This document shows, one piece after another, positions 1-6,750 of a DNA stretch of 12,500 bases. The position numbers and the translations under genes were made by a program. The stretch is taken from assembly GCA_023254015.1 (NCBI GenBank), contig JALQYS010000067.1, positions 1 through 12,500 on the forward strand, given 5' to 3'. This DNA is from Paracoccaceae bacterium (lineage in GTDB: Bacteria > Pseudomonadota > Alphaproteobacteria > Rhodobacterales > Rhodobacteraceae). How positions within the stretch are numbered: the first letter of the stretch is position 1; each line of letters begins with the position of its first letter. Under the pieces are notes generated by a model, which worked only from the letters and a program-made list of their open reading frames with translations, was not told where the DNA came from and searched no databases.

Positions 1-893
1 TGCGCCACCTGCGGTCCTTGCGCGCCATCCATCAGGCAGGGGGCCTCGCGCGGGCGGCCGAGATGCTGAACATGACGCAATCGGCGCTCAGCCATCAGAT
101 CGCCGGGCTGGAAGATCAGGCGGGGATGGAGCTTTTTGTCCGCCGTTCAAAACCCATGCGGCTTTCGGCGGCGGGTCAGCGGATGTTGCGCGCCGCAGAG
201 CGCATCTTGCCCGAAGTGACGGCATTGGAAGAAGAATTCCGCGCGCTGCGGTCGGGCAAGACGGGCCGCTTGCACATCGCCATTCAATGCCACGCCTGTT
301 TTGACTGGCTGTTTCCGGTGCTGGAACTCTTTCGCCATGCCTGGCCCGAGGTGGATGTCGACATCCGCGCTGGCCTGGCCTTTGAACCTTTCCCCGCCCT
401 TGCACGCGAAGAGGTCGATCTGGTGATCTCCTCCAACCCCGAACCCTTGCCCGGCGTAGTGGCGCAACCGCTCTTTGACTATGCGCCAACCTTTGTCGCC
501 TCGGCACAGAATCCCTTGGCCGCAAAGGCGATGATCGAGGCAGAGGATCTGCGCGACCAGACGCTTATCACCTATCCGGTGGGGCGCGACAAACTGGATG
601 TTTTCACCGATCTTCTGACCCCCGCCCGGGTGGAGCCCGCCGCGCATCGCCATGTCGAATTGACCGCGGTGATCCTGATGCTGATCGGGTCCAACCGGGG
701 CGTTGGCGTGCTGCCCGACTGGGTGATCCGCGACCTGAAAGGCAATCCCGATTACGTCACGCGGCCCCTCGCCCCCGGCAATGTCACCCGCCGGCTTTAC
801 GCTTGCCTGCGCGAAGACGACGCCGCCCGCCCGCATATGGCGCATTTCGTGCGTCTCGGGCGGTCTGAACCGGTGAAGTTCCAACGGGGCTGA
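1..893 (+). CDS. metR: LysR-family regulator, MetR type (5' end outside window)
   Basis: This is a transcriptional activator of the LysR family, which in MetR controls methionine-biosynthesis genes with homocysteine as co-inducer (family knowledge). The reading frame is open from the first bases of the window: codons from position 3 read RHLRSL and run straight into RAIHQAGGLARAAEML. The TTG at 18 is therefore an internal Leu codon, and the true start lies a few codons upstream of the window. The N-terminal helix-turn-helix is clear (ARAAEMLNMTQSALSHQI), followed by a LysR effector domain of about 200 residues with GVGVLPDWVI near the end. The gene ends at a TGA, 80 bases before the next start. 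The MetR assignment rests on the SLRAIHQAGGLARAA N-terminus and the RRSKPMRLS segment, which are typical of MetR. The regulated gene, usually divergent or nearby, is not in view. Confidence 0.85.
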   Translation, partial: RHLRSLRAIHQAGGLARAAEMLNMTQSALSHQIAGLEDQAGMELFVRRSKPMRLSAAGQRMLRAAERILPEVTALEEEFRALRSGKTGRLHIAIQCHACFDWLFPVLELFRHAWPEVDVDIRAGLAFEPFPALAREEVDLVISSNPEPLPGVVAQPLFDYAPTFVASAQNPLAAKAMIEAEDLRDQTLITYPVGRDKLDVFTDLLTPARVEPAAHRHVELTAVILMLIGSNRGVGVLPDWVIRDLKGNPDYVTRPLAPGNVTRRLYACLREDDAARPHMAHFVRLGRSEPVKFQRG

Positions 894-973
894 CCACAAA
901 GCCCGCCTGCCCCCTTTTCCTTTTCTGGCTTTCAGTGTATCGCCCGACCCTTGAACCGGACCGGAGATGTGCC

Positions 974-1765
974 ATGCAGGGCAGTGCCAACCTCAACCTG
1001 ATGATCAAGGCCGCGCGGCGGGCTGGCAAATCGCTGGTCAAGGACTTCCGCGAAGTCGAAAACCTTCAGGTCTCCACCAAGGGTCCGGGCGACTTTGTGT
1101 CGAAAGCCGACCGTGAGGCGGAACGCCTGATCAAGGAAGAACTGATGGGCGGCCGCCCGACCTATGGCTGGTTGGGCGAGGAAACCGGTGGCGAAGAAGG
1201 GGTCGACCCGACCCGCCGCTGGATTGTCGATCCTTTGGATGGCACCACGAACTTCCTGCACGGCATGCCGCATTGGGCGATTTCGATTGCTCTGGAACAC
1301 AAGGGCGAGATCGTCTCGGCCGTGGTCTATGACGCCGCCAAGGACGAGATGTTCTGGGCCGAAAAAGGTTCGGGCGCCTGGCTGAACGACAATCGCCGCC
1401 TGCGCGTTTCGGGCCGCCGGTCGATGACCGAGGCGGTCTTTGCCACGGGCGTGCCTTTTGGTGCGAAAAAGACCCTGCCCGCCATGCTGGCCGATCTGGC
1501 GCGCCTGATGCCCGCCTGCGCGGGGGTGCGCCGCTGGGGCGCGGCCTCGCTGGATCTGGCCTATGTCGCCGCCGGCCGTTACGACGGCTACTGGGAGCGC
1601 GAGCTGCAGCCTTGGGACATCGCGGCCGGGCTGCTTCTGGTCAAAGAGGCGGGCGGCATGGTCGGCCCGGTGCGTGAAGGCGATGACATCCTGGGCAAGG
1701 GGGCGATCCTGTGCGCCAACGAACCGCTCTTCGACCCATTCGCCAAGGTCATCCGCAACACCTAA
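974..1765 (+). CDS. suhB: inositol-1-monophosphatase family protein (SuhB-type)
   Basis: This is a soluble Mg-dependent phosphatase of the inositol monophosphatase family (263 aa, usual length). All metal-site motifs are present: the KGPGDFVSKAD segment, GEET, then WIVDPLDGTTNFLHG (DPLDGT metal/phosphate motif) and the C-terminal WDIAAG motif that supplies the last Asp ligand. I chose ATG 974 because GGAG lies 7 bases before it. The GTG at 935 would add 13 residues not seen in the family. In E. coli, SuhB is also an RNA polymerase/Nus-factor partner; whether that applies here is unknown. Substrate could be inositol phosphates or another sugar phosphate. It is 75 bases from the next gene and need not belong to the galactonate-like operon. 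Confidence 0.88.
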   Translation: MQGSANLNLMIKAARRAGKSLVKDFREVENLQVSTKGPGDFVSKADREAERLIKEELMGGRPTYGWLGEETGGEEGVDPTRRWIVDPLDGTTNFLHGMPHWAISIALEHKGEIVSAVVYDAAKDEMFWAEKGSGAWLNDNRRLRVSGRRSMTEAVFATGVPFGAKKTLPAMLADLARLMPACAGVRRWGAASLDLAYVAAGRYDGYWERELQPWDIAAGLLLVKEAGGMVGPVREGDDILGKGAILCANEPLFDPFAKVIRNT

Positions 1766-1840
1766 GCGCGGCATCCGCACCTGACCGGCGCCGGCATCAA
1801 GGTTCTGCCGGGGAAGTGATGTTGGGGGGAAGGTAACGCG

Positions 1841-2740
1841 ATGAAGGCCGACTGGATCGCCGTTGACTGGGGCACAAGCCGCCTGCGCGCCGTTGCGATG
1901 GGGCCAGAAGGCATTCTGGCCGAGGCGCAGTCTGACGACGGTGCGGGCCGCCTTGCGCCTGACGGCTTTGAACCGGCGCTGCTGCGTCTGATCGCGCCCT
2001 GGCTTGGCCCGGGCGTCACGCCGGTTCTGGCCTGCGGCATGGTGGGCAGCCCCGAAGGCTGGCACGAGGTGGCTTGCCGCACGACCCCCTGCGCACCTTT
2101 GGACCCCGACGCGCTGGTGACGGTTCCGGTCCGCGACGCGCGGATTTCCGTGCAGATCGTGCCCGGGCTGAAACAGCTCAGACCCGCCGATGTGATGCAG
2201 GGCGAGGAAACCCGGATCGCCGGTGCCCTGGCCCTGCATCCCGGCTTTGACGGGGCAATCTGCCTGCCCGGAACCCATTCCAGATGGTGCCAGATCAGCG
2301 CCGGCGAGGTGGTCAGCTTTCAGACCTTCCTGACCGGCGAGATGTTCGCCCTTCTGTCCGAACAGTCGGTCCTGCGCCATGGTCTGGCCGAGGGCTGGGA
2401 CGACAGCGCCTTTGACGCGGGCGTGGCCGAAGGGATGGCCCGGCCCGACCGGCTGATGGCGCAGCTTTTTCGCATCCGGGCCGAGGGGCTGATCGCCGGG
2501 CTGCCCGGCCCTGCCGCCCGGGCGCGGCTGTCGGGCCTGTTTATCGGGGCCGAACTGGCAGCCGCCCGGGCCTGGTGGCTGGGCCTGCCGGTGCTGCTCG
2601 TTGGGCCTGACCGGCTGACGGCTCTTTACAGCCGGGCGCTTGCCGCGCAGGCTGTCAACGCCCGCAGCCTTTCTGCCACCGGCTGCACGCTTGCGGGCCT
2701 TGCGCGTGCCGCCGGTGCCCTTTCGAAGGCTGCCAGATGA
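1841..2740 (+). CDS. dgoK: 2-dehydro-3-deoxygalactonokinase
   Basis: This gene encodes a 299-residue DgoK-family kinase, normally phosphorylating 2-keto-3-deoxygalactonate with ATP to give KDPGal in De Ley-Doudoroff-type galactose/galactonate breakdown. Visible family motifs are the N-terminal VDWGTSRLRA, CGMVGS, MQGEET, LPGTH, LTGEMF and LSGLFIGAEL, all collinear with E. coli DgoK as I remember it. The start is supported by a GGGGGAAGG ribosome-binding region just upstream. The stop overlaps the dgoA start by 4 bases (ATGA), so the two are co-translated. One oddity is that the usual GTHSKW or GTHCKW motif reads GTHSRW here, with Arg148 encoded by AGA, a rare codon in such GC-rich DNA. Activity is therefore uncertain, although Lys to Arg is a mild change. 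Confidence 0.9.
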   Translation: MKADWIAVDWGTSRLRAVAMGPEGILAEAQSDDGAGRLAPDGFEPALLRLIAPWLGPGVTPVLACGMVGSPEGWHEVACRTTPCAPLDPDALVTVPVRDARISVQIVPGLKQLRPADVMQGEETRIAGALALHPGFDGAICLPGTHSRWCQISAGEVVSFQTFLTGEMFALLSEQSVLRHGLAEGWDDSAFDAGVAEGMARPDRLMAQLFRIRAEGLIAGLPGPAARARLSGLFIGAELAAARAWWLGLPVLLVGPDRLTALYSRALAAQAVNARSLSATGCTLAGLARAAGALSKAAR

Positions 2741-3342
2741 CCCGACCCCTGATTGCCATCCTGCGGGGCCTTACCCCCGACGAAGCCCTGCCCGCGGCCG
2801 AGGCGCTGATTGCCGCCGGCATCACCACCCTCGAAGTGCCGCTGAACTCGCCCCATCCGATGCATTCGATCTCGGCCATAGCCCATGCCTTTGGCAGCCA
2901 TGCGGTGATCGGCGCAGGCACGGTTCTGTCGGTGAAAGAGGTGCGCGAAGTGGCCGATGCGGGCGGACGAATCGTGGTTTCGCCCAACATGGACCCCGAG
3001 GTGATCGCGCAGACCCGTGCGCTGGGGCTGCAAAGCTGGCCGGGCATCCTGACCCCGACCGAGGCCTTTGCCGCGCTGAAGGCCGGGGCAACGGGGCTGA
3101 CTCTGTTTCCCGGCCCCCTGATCGGGCCCGAAGGCTTGCGGGCCATGCGCGCCGTCCTGCCCCATGGCACGCGGCTTCATGCGGTGGGCGGCGTAGGGCC
3201 TGCGAACATCAAGGCGTGGCTGGACGCCGGGGCCGATGGCCTTGGCATCGGAGCCGCGCTTTACGCCCCCGGCCTGCCGGCCACCGAAATCCTGGCCCGC
3301 GCCCGCGCGCTGGTGGCCGCCTATGATGAGGCACTTGCATGA
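2737..3342 (+). CDS. dgoA: 2-dehydro-3-deoxy-6-phosphogalactonate aldolase homologue lacking the Schiff-base lysine
   Basis: This is a 201-residue class I aldolase of the KDPG/KDPGal family, which normally splits KDPGal into pyruvate and glyceraldehyde 3-phosphate. The TIM-barrel motifs are well kept: AILRG (Arg10), TLEVPLNSP (Glu33), GAGTVL, PGILTPTEA, and AVGGV with GIGAALY for phosphate binding. The key oddity is at the catalytic lysine. Family members read LKxFP, but here the codons give LTLFP, with Thr122 (ACT, 3100-3102). The offset to E. coli DgoA is constant at -4 (Glu33 for Glu37, Thr122 for Lys126), so the alignment is secure. Without that lysine the Schiff base with pyruvate should not form. 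The gene overlaps dgoK and the lactonase gene by 4 bases each. Family membership is sure; aldolase activity is doubtful. Confidence 0.88.
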   Translation: MTRPLIAILRGLTPDEALPAAEALIAAGITTLEVPLNSPHPMHSISAIAHAFGSHAVIGAGTVLSVKEVREVADAGGRIVVSPNMDPEVIAQTRALGLQSWPGILTPTEAFAALKAGATGLTLFPGPLIGPEGLRAMRAVLPHGTRLHAVGGVGPANIKAWLDAGADGLGIGAALYAPGLPATEILARARALVAAYDEALA

Positions 3343-4190
3343 TCTACGACAACCGTCCCTGCGCGCTGGGCGCAGGCCCGCTGTGGCACCCCCAGCGCGG
3401 GCAGCTGTTCTGGTTCGACATCACCGGGCAGCGGATGCTGTCACTGGAAAAGGGCGAACAGCGGCAGTGGCGGTTTCCAGAAATGGTTTCGGCCGCGGGC
3501 TGGGTGGACCGCGACATGCTGCTGGTCGCGGGCGAGCGGGATCTGTTCCTGTTCGACGTGGAATCCGAGGAAACCGAATCTCTGGTTGACCTTGAATCCG
3601 ATAACCGGCTGACACGGTCGAACGATGGCCGGGCCGATCCGATGGGCGGTTTCTGGATCGGCACGATGGGCAAGAAGGCCGAGCCGGGGGCGGGCGCGAT
3701 CTATCGCTATTACCGGGGCGAATTGCGGCAGCTTTACCCGGGCATCACCATTCCCAACGCAATCTGCTTTGCCCCCGATGGCCGCAGCGGACATTTCGCC
3801 GACACGGTCACCGGCCAGGTGATGCGGGTGGCGCTGGATGCCCAGGGTTGGCCGGTCGGGCAGCCCGAGGTCTATCTTGACCTGCGGGCCGAGGGGCTGA
3901 ACCCCGCTGGCGCGGTGATCGACGCCGAGGGGCTGATGTGGCTGGCCGAATGGGGCGCCGCGCGGGTGGCGGCCTATGCCCCCGATGGAACGCGCCTGCG
4001 CCATGTGGCGTTTGACGCGCCCCATACCTCGTGCCCGGCCTTCGGCGGCGCGGGGCTGACCACATTGTTCTGCACCACCGCGCTGGAGGGGATGGACACG
4101 GCGGCCCGCGCGGCCCACCCCCATGCCGGCATGACCTTTGCCGCCGAAGGCATCGCCAAGGGGCAGCCCTTATACCGCGTTCTGCCCTGA
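3339..4190 (+). CDS. SMP-30/gluconolactonase-family protein missing two metal ligands
   Basis: This is a 283-residue six-bladed beta-propeller of the SMP-30/gluconolactonase/LRE family, which normally hydrolyses sugar lactones such as galactono- or gluconolactone using one divalent metal ion. Family landmarks are GPLWHP, MVSAAGWV, RSNDGRADPMGGFWIGTMG, TIPNAICFAPDG, FADTVTG, HTSCPAFGG and the C-terminal GMTFAAEG. Substrate-site Arg93 and Asn95 and metal ligand Asn140 are kept. The Glu in the usual LGEGPLW is Ala12 (LGAGPLW), and the Asp in the usual NPDG is Ala190 (NPAG). In human SMP-30 numbering these are Glu18 and Asp204, two of the three metal ligands, and Asp204 is also the proposed base. 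The protein is therefore probably not a normal metal-dependent lactonase. Its start overlaps the dgoA stop (ATGA). It ends 30 bases from the convergent ubiV gene. Confidence 0.87.
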   Translation: MIYDNRPCALGAGPLWHPQRGQLFWFDITGQRMLSLEKGEQRQWRFPEMVSAAGWVDRDMLLVAGERDLFLFDVESEETESLVDLESDNRLTRSNDGRADPMGGFWIGTMGKKAEPGAGAIYRYYRGELRQLYPGITIPNAICFAPDGRSGHFADTVTGQVMRVALDAQGWPVGQPEVYLDLRAEGLNPAGAVIDAEGLMWLAEWGAARVAAYAPDGTRLRHVAFDAPHTSCPAFGGAGLTTLFCTTALEGMDTAARAAHPHAGMTFAAEGIAKGQPLYRVLP

Positions 4191-4220
4191 AACGGGCGCC
4201 AAAGCCCCCGTCCACGCGCC

Positions 4221-5117
4221 TTACGCGGCGCCTGACCAGGCGGCCCCGGCGGGCCCCTTCAGAAACCCGTCCGACAGCCGTCCGCCCGGCACATCGGGCC
4301 GCAGGGCGGCCGAAAGATCAGCGGCCGACAGCCCGCCCCGCAGGCGGGCGTCCCAGCCGGTGCAAACCCGGTCAAAGCCCTTGGCCTGCGGCGAAAGACG
4401 CAAGGCCGCCACCCCGGCCTCACGCAGGGCATCGACCTGATGGGCCATGCTGGCGGTGGATTGGCTAAGCGTCTGAACCCCGTTCACCGCCAGAAACGGC
4501 TGACCTTCCAGCGTTTCGACGTCGCGGCCATCGGGGTCTTCGCCGCAGACGAACTGGCAACTGTCCTTGGCGCGGTCATGCAGCCGGGCATGATAGCAGC
4601 GCCCCGAGATCGCCAGTGGCAGGCGGCCATGGCCCCAGACCTCGACCGGCACCCCCTCTTCGCGGCCCAAACGGGCCAGAACGGCAACAGACTCCAGCCC
4701 CAGTTCGGGCGGCAGGCAGACCCGCGTGGCACCGCGCCGGATCAGCCAGCGCAGCGTGCCCTCATTATAGACATTGACCAAAGGCCCCACCCAGAAGGGG
4801 CGGCCTTCAGGCAGATGGGCCAGCGCCGACAGATCATTGACCTCGACCGGCAGGCCCATCTCGGCCAGATCGGCGGTCAGCTTGCGCTCGCGTTTCAGGG
4901 TGATGAGCGCCAGCGAGGTGACCGCCACCTCCTTGCCCGCCGCCAGCAAGGTTTCTACCGCGCCCGGAATCTCGACCTGCCAGAAGGGCAGGCGCTTGGA
5001 GCAGACAAGTTCGCCCAGAACAACGCGGGCAACGGGGGCGCTGGCAAGGCCGCGGTAGAAGTCGCGCACCGCTTCGGCCTGCCAGAAAAAGAAATTCGGG
5101 CCGATGGTCAGATCCAT
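4221..5117 (-). CDS. ubiV: O2-independent ubiquinone hydroxylation protein UbiV (U32 family)
   Basis: UbiV is the partner of UbiU. In E. coli the two 4Fe-4S proteins form a complex that hydroxylates the ubiquinone ring without oxygen, using prephenate as hydroxyl donor (established for the family). This 298-residue protein begins MDLTIGPNFFFWQ, like E. coli UbiV with its GPVLWYW. The four cluster cysteines are seen: Cys39 in LVCSKR, then Cys174, Cys187 and Cys191 in the C-x12-C-x3-C pattern of SGRCYHARLHDRAKDSCQFVC split across that region; the spacing matches the E. coli cysteines. An annotation as 'peptidase U32' would be misleading. The gene is the last of ubiT-ubiU-ubiV, starts 2 bases after the UbiU stop, and has a GGAGA ribosome-binding site 5 bases before its ATG. 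Confidence 0.93.
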   Translation of the reverse strand: MDLTIGPNFFFWQAEAVRDFYRGLASAPVARVVLGELVCSKRLPFWQVEIPGAVETLLAAGKEVAVTSLALITLKRERKLTADLAEMGLPVEVNDLSALAHLPEGRPFWVGPLVNVYNEGTLRWLIRRGATRVCLPPELGLESVAVLARLGREEGVPVEVWGHGRLPLAISGRCYHARLHDRAKDSCQFVCGEDPDGRDVETLEGQPFLAVNGVQTLSQSTASMAHQVDALREAGVAALRLSPQAKGFDRVCTGWDARLRGGLSAADLSAALRPDVPGGRLSDGFLKGPAGAAWSGAA

Positions 5118-5119
5118 GT

Positions 5120-6100
5120 CTATCTCCAGGTCTTGGCATAGGCCCCGGCCGTGGCGGCCTGCCCCTCGGTCAGCCGGGCCAGCGCGCTGGCGGGCAGCGG
5201 ACGGCCCGCCGCCTGCGCCTCGACCGCGGCGCGGAAGGCACGCACCACCTGCGCCACATAGGCCCGGCTGCGCTGGCGGCCCTCGATCTTCAGGGCCGAG
5301 ACGCCGGCGCGCGCCAGTTGCGGGATCAGGTGGGTGGCGTCCAGCGACACCGGGTCTTCAAAGATGTGGCCGGTCTGCTCGCCCGAGGTGAAACAGCCCT
5401 TGCACAGCGTCGGATAGGGCGCGGGCGCGCCTTTTGGCGTGCGGTGGATGGTGAACCCGCCCAGCCGCGCCGCCAGATCGCGGCCCTCTTCGGCATAGAC
5501 GACGTGGCTGGCCGGAGAACAGACCCCGTTCATGTTCGGCGATTGCCCGGTGGCATAGGACGACAGCGAACAGCGCCCCTCGGCCATAACGCACAGCCCG
5601 CCAAAGACGAAAACCTCGGTCTCGACGTCGATCTCTCGGTTGATGGCGGCGATTTCATCCACGGTCAGCACGCGCGGCAAGACCACACGGCGGACGCCAA
5701 AAGCGCTGGCATAAAGGTTGATCGCATCAGGATTGGCGGCGGCGGCCTGCACCGAAAGATGGCGGCGCAGGTTCGGGTGACGGTCAGCCGCATGGGCCAG
5801 AAGGCCAAGGTCGGCCAGAATCACCGCATCCGCCCCGGCCTGCTCGGCATTGGCCAGCGCCCGGTGCCACAGGGGTTCGGCCCCGGCGCGGGGAAAGGTG
5901 TTGATCGCCACCAGAACCTTGGCGCCGCGCGCATGGGCAAAGGCCACGGCCTCGGCCATGTCCTCAGGCGTGAAGTTCAGGCCCGGAAAGTTGCGGGCGT
6001 TGGTTTCATCGGCAAAGCCGCAATAGACCGCATGGGCCCCGGCCTCGACGGCGGCGCGCAGCGCGGCGGGGGTGCCCGCGGGGCAGACCAGTTCCATCAT
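5120..6100 (-). CDS. ubiU: O2-independent ubiquinone hydroxylation protein UbiU (U32 family)
   Basis: UbiU is the 4Fe-4S protein that works with UbiV and UbiT in anaerobic ubiquinone synthesis. The 326-residue product starts MMELVCPAG and carries DETNARNFPGLNF, HLSVQAAAANPDAINLY, LPRVL, GGLCVMAEGRC, a CSPA segment, YPTLCKG and LKIEGRQRSRAYV. Counted from the second Met, the cluster cysteines fall at 169, 176, 193 and 232, the same numbers as in E. coli UbiU, so the natural start may be the second ATG (6097). An additional cysteine follows in LCKGCF, where E. coli has Arg. The start overlaps the ubiT stop by 4 bases (ATGA), which implies translational coupling. It is the middle gene of a three-gene operon read leftward. 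Confidence 0.94.
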   Translation of the reverse strand: MMELVCPAGTPAALRAAVEAGAHAVYCGFADETNARNFPGLNFTPEDMAEAVAFAHARGAKVLVAINTFPRAGAEPLWHRALANAEQAGADAVILADLGLLAHAADRHPNLRRHLSVQAAAANPDAINLYASAFGVRRVVLPRVLTVDEIAAINREIDVETEVFVFGGLCVMAEGRCSLSSYATGQSPNMNGVCSPASHVVYAEEGRDLAARLGGFTIHRTPKGAPAPYPTLCKGCFTSGEQTGHIFEDPVSLDATHLIPQLARAGVSALKIEGRQRSRAYVAQVVRAFRAAVEAQAAGRPLPASALARLTEGQAATAGAYAKTWR

Positions 6101-6633
6101 CTCCAGTCTCCGGCAGTTTCGGCGCGATGCAGCGCCAGTCCTGTCACCCGCTCGGCCCCGGTCAGCATGCGGCGCAACGGCGCGGCAAGGGGGCCGGACA
6201 GCGCGGCGATTTCCTCGGTCAGGTCCAGTTCGGCGTCGTCCATCGCATTGCGCAGCGCCAGAACGGCGGCAGTGTCCCCCTCGACCGTCAGATCGCGCGA
6301 GAAAAACAGCGCGTCGCCATCCTCGGCCCCGTGCATCATCGCCAGAAAGGCCGACATCGGCCCGGCGATGCGGGCCTCATGCGCGGGCGGGTGGCTGCGG
6401 CGGTGGGCGGTCATCCGGCTGTCACCGGGCAAGAGCAGGAAAACCCACGGCAGATCCACCGGATCAATCAGGAAACGCCGCGCGGCATGCGCGCCCAGAC
6501 GGCGCAGCATCACCGGGTGGGCCTTGGCCATGCGGCGCGTCACCGCCCCCAGAAACAGGTTCAGCGGTGACAAGGGCAAGGGCCGGGCGGCAAGGCCCAG
6601 GGGCCGTGGCAGGCGAGGCAGGGTCAGGGTCAT
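6097..6633 (-). CDS. ubiT: anaerobic ubiquinone biosynthesis accessory factor UbiT (SCP2 domain)
   Basis: UbiT is a small lipid-binding protein with a sterol-carrier (SCP2) domain, needed with UbiU and UbiV for ubiquinone synthesis without oxygen; it probably holds the isoprenoid intermediate (family knowledge and inference). The 178-residue product has the N-terminal segment PLSPLNLFLGAVTRRM, then the SCP2-like part with AHEARIAGPMSAFLAMMHG, DGDALFFSRDLTVEGDTAAVLALRNAMDD and LTEEIAALSGPLAAPLRRM; GDTAA-LALRNA-DD is typical of UbiT/YhbT. I chose the ATG at 6633. A start at 6693 is possible in frame but would place the start inside the FNR-type box and add 20 residues that look like leader sequence. 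A GGGAA lies 8 bases before the chosen ATG. Confidence 0.9.
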   Translation of the reverse strand: MTLTLPRLPRPLGLAARPLPLSPLNLFLGAVTRRMAKAHPVMLRRLGAHAARRFLIDPVDLPWVFLLLPGDSRMTAHRRSHPPAHEARIAGPMSAFLAMMHGAEDGDALFFSRDLTVEGDTAAVLALRNAMDDAELDLTEEIAALSGPLAAPLRRMLTGAERVTGLALHRAETAGDWR

Positions 6634-6660
6634 GGATCGGTTCCCGTGCGGTTGGCCCCT

Positions 6661-6665
6661 GATAG
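6661..6665 (-). promoter_or_regulatory. putative -10 element for ubiTUV
   Basis: On the - strand this reads CTATC. It is centred 30.5 bases from the centre of the FNR/DNR-type box, where the -10 element of a class II FNR-type promoter (box at about -41.5) would lie. The predicted transcript start near 6652 leaves a leader of about 19 bases before ubiT. This is inferred from spacing only. Confidence 0.45.
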
Positions 6666-6686
6666 GCGAGGCGGCGGGCAGCGGTA

Positions 6687-6700
6687 TTGACAATAGTCAA
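6687..6700. promoter_or_regulatory. FNR/DNR-type binding site shared by ubiTUV and ubiDX-ric
   Basis: TTGAC-AATA-GTCAA is a perfect inverted repeat matching the consensus for FNR/CRP-family anaerobic and NO-responsive regulators (FnrL/FnrP, Dnr/NnrR). It sits in the middle of the 117-base divergent gap, 50 bases before the ubiD start and 53 bases before the ubiT start. FNR and NO sensors share very similar sites; the GTCAA arms resemble NnrR/Dnr-type boxes, but sequence alone cannot say which protein binds. Confidence 0.85.
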
Positions 6701-6721
6701 GTCCCCCGGCCGCCCCGACCG

Positions 6722-6726
6722 CTATC
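6722..6726 (+). promoter_or_regulatory. putative -10 element for ubiD operon
   Basis: CTATC lies 30.5 bases from the box centre on the ubiD side, the exact mirror of the - strand element at 6661-6665. A start near 6735 would leave a leader of about 16 bases that holds the AAAGGA ribosome-binding site (6735-6740). This is inferred from spacing. Confidence 0.45.
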
Positions 6727-6750
6727 CGGGGCGGAAAGGATCCGTTCACC

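Noticed and set aside
888..925. Possible terminator after metR (GGGC...GCCC followed by a C/T-rich run)
   Set aside because: The stem is only 4 base pairs with a 10-base loop, and the T-rich tract does not follow it directly.
935..973. GTG start 13 codons upstream for the inositol monophosphatase gene
   Set aside because: ATG 974 has a GGAG at correct spacing and matches the family N-terminus.
1785..1794. Perfect 10-base palindrome CCGGCGCCGG between suhB and dgoK
   Set aside because: In such GC-rich DNA short GC palindromes are common; there is no loop, T-run or known operator match, though a weak terminator or operator role cannot be excluded.
932..2380. 482-codon open frame on the - strand opposite suhB and dgoK
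   Set aside because: Same cause: antisense to two clear genes, with no recognisable domain.
4195..4232. Repeated GGCGCC around the convergent lactonase/ubiV ends
   Set aside because: Each copy is self-palindromic and the pairing across the gap is short; not a convincing bidirectional terminator.
4221..6100. Annotation of the two U32-family genes as collagenase-like peptidases
   Set aside because: The four-cysteine patterns and the neighbouring ubiT identify them as UbiU and UbiV instead.
6634..6693. Upstream start for ubiT adding 20 residues
   Set aside because: It would begin inside the FNR-type box and upstream of the predicted -10 and transcript start.
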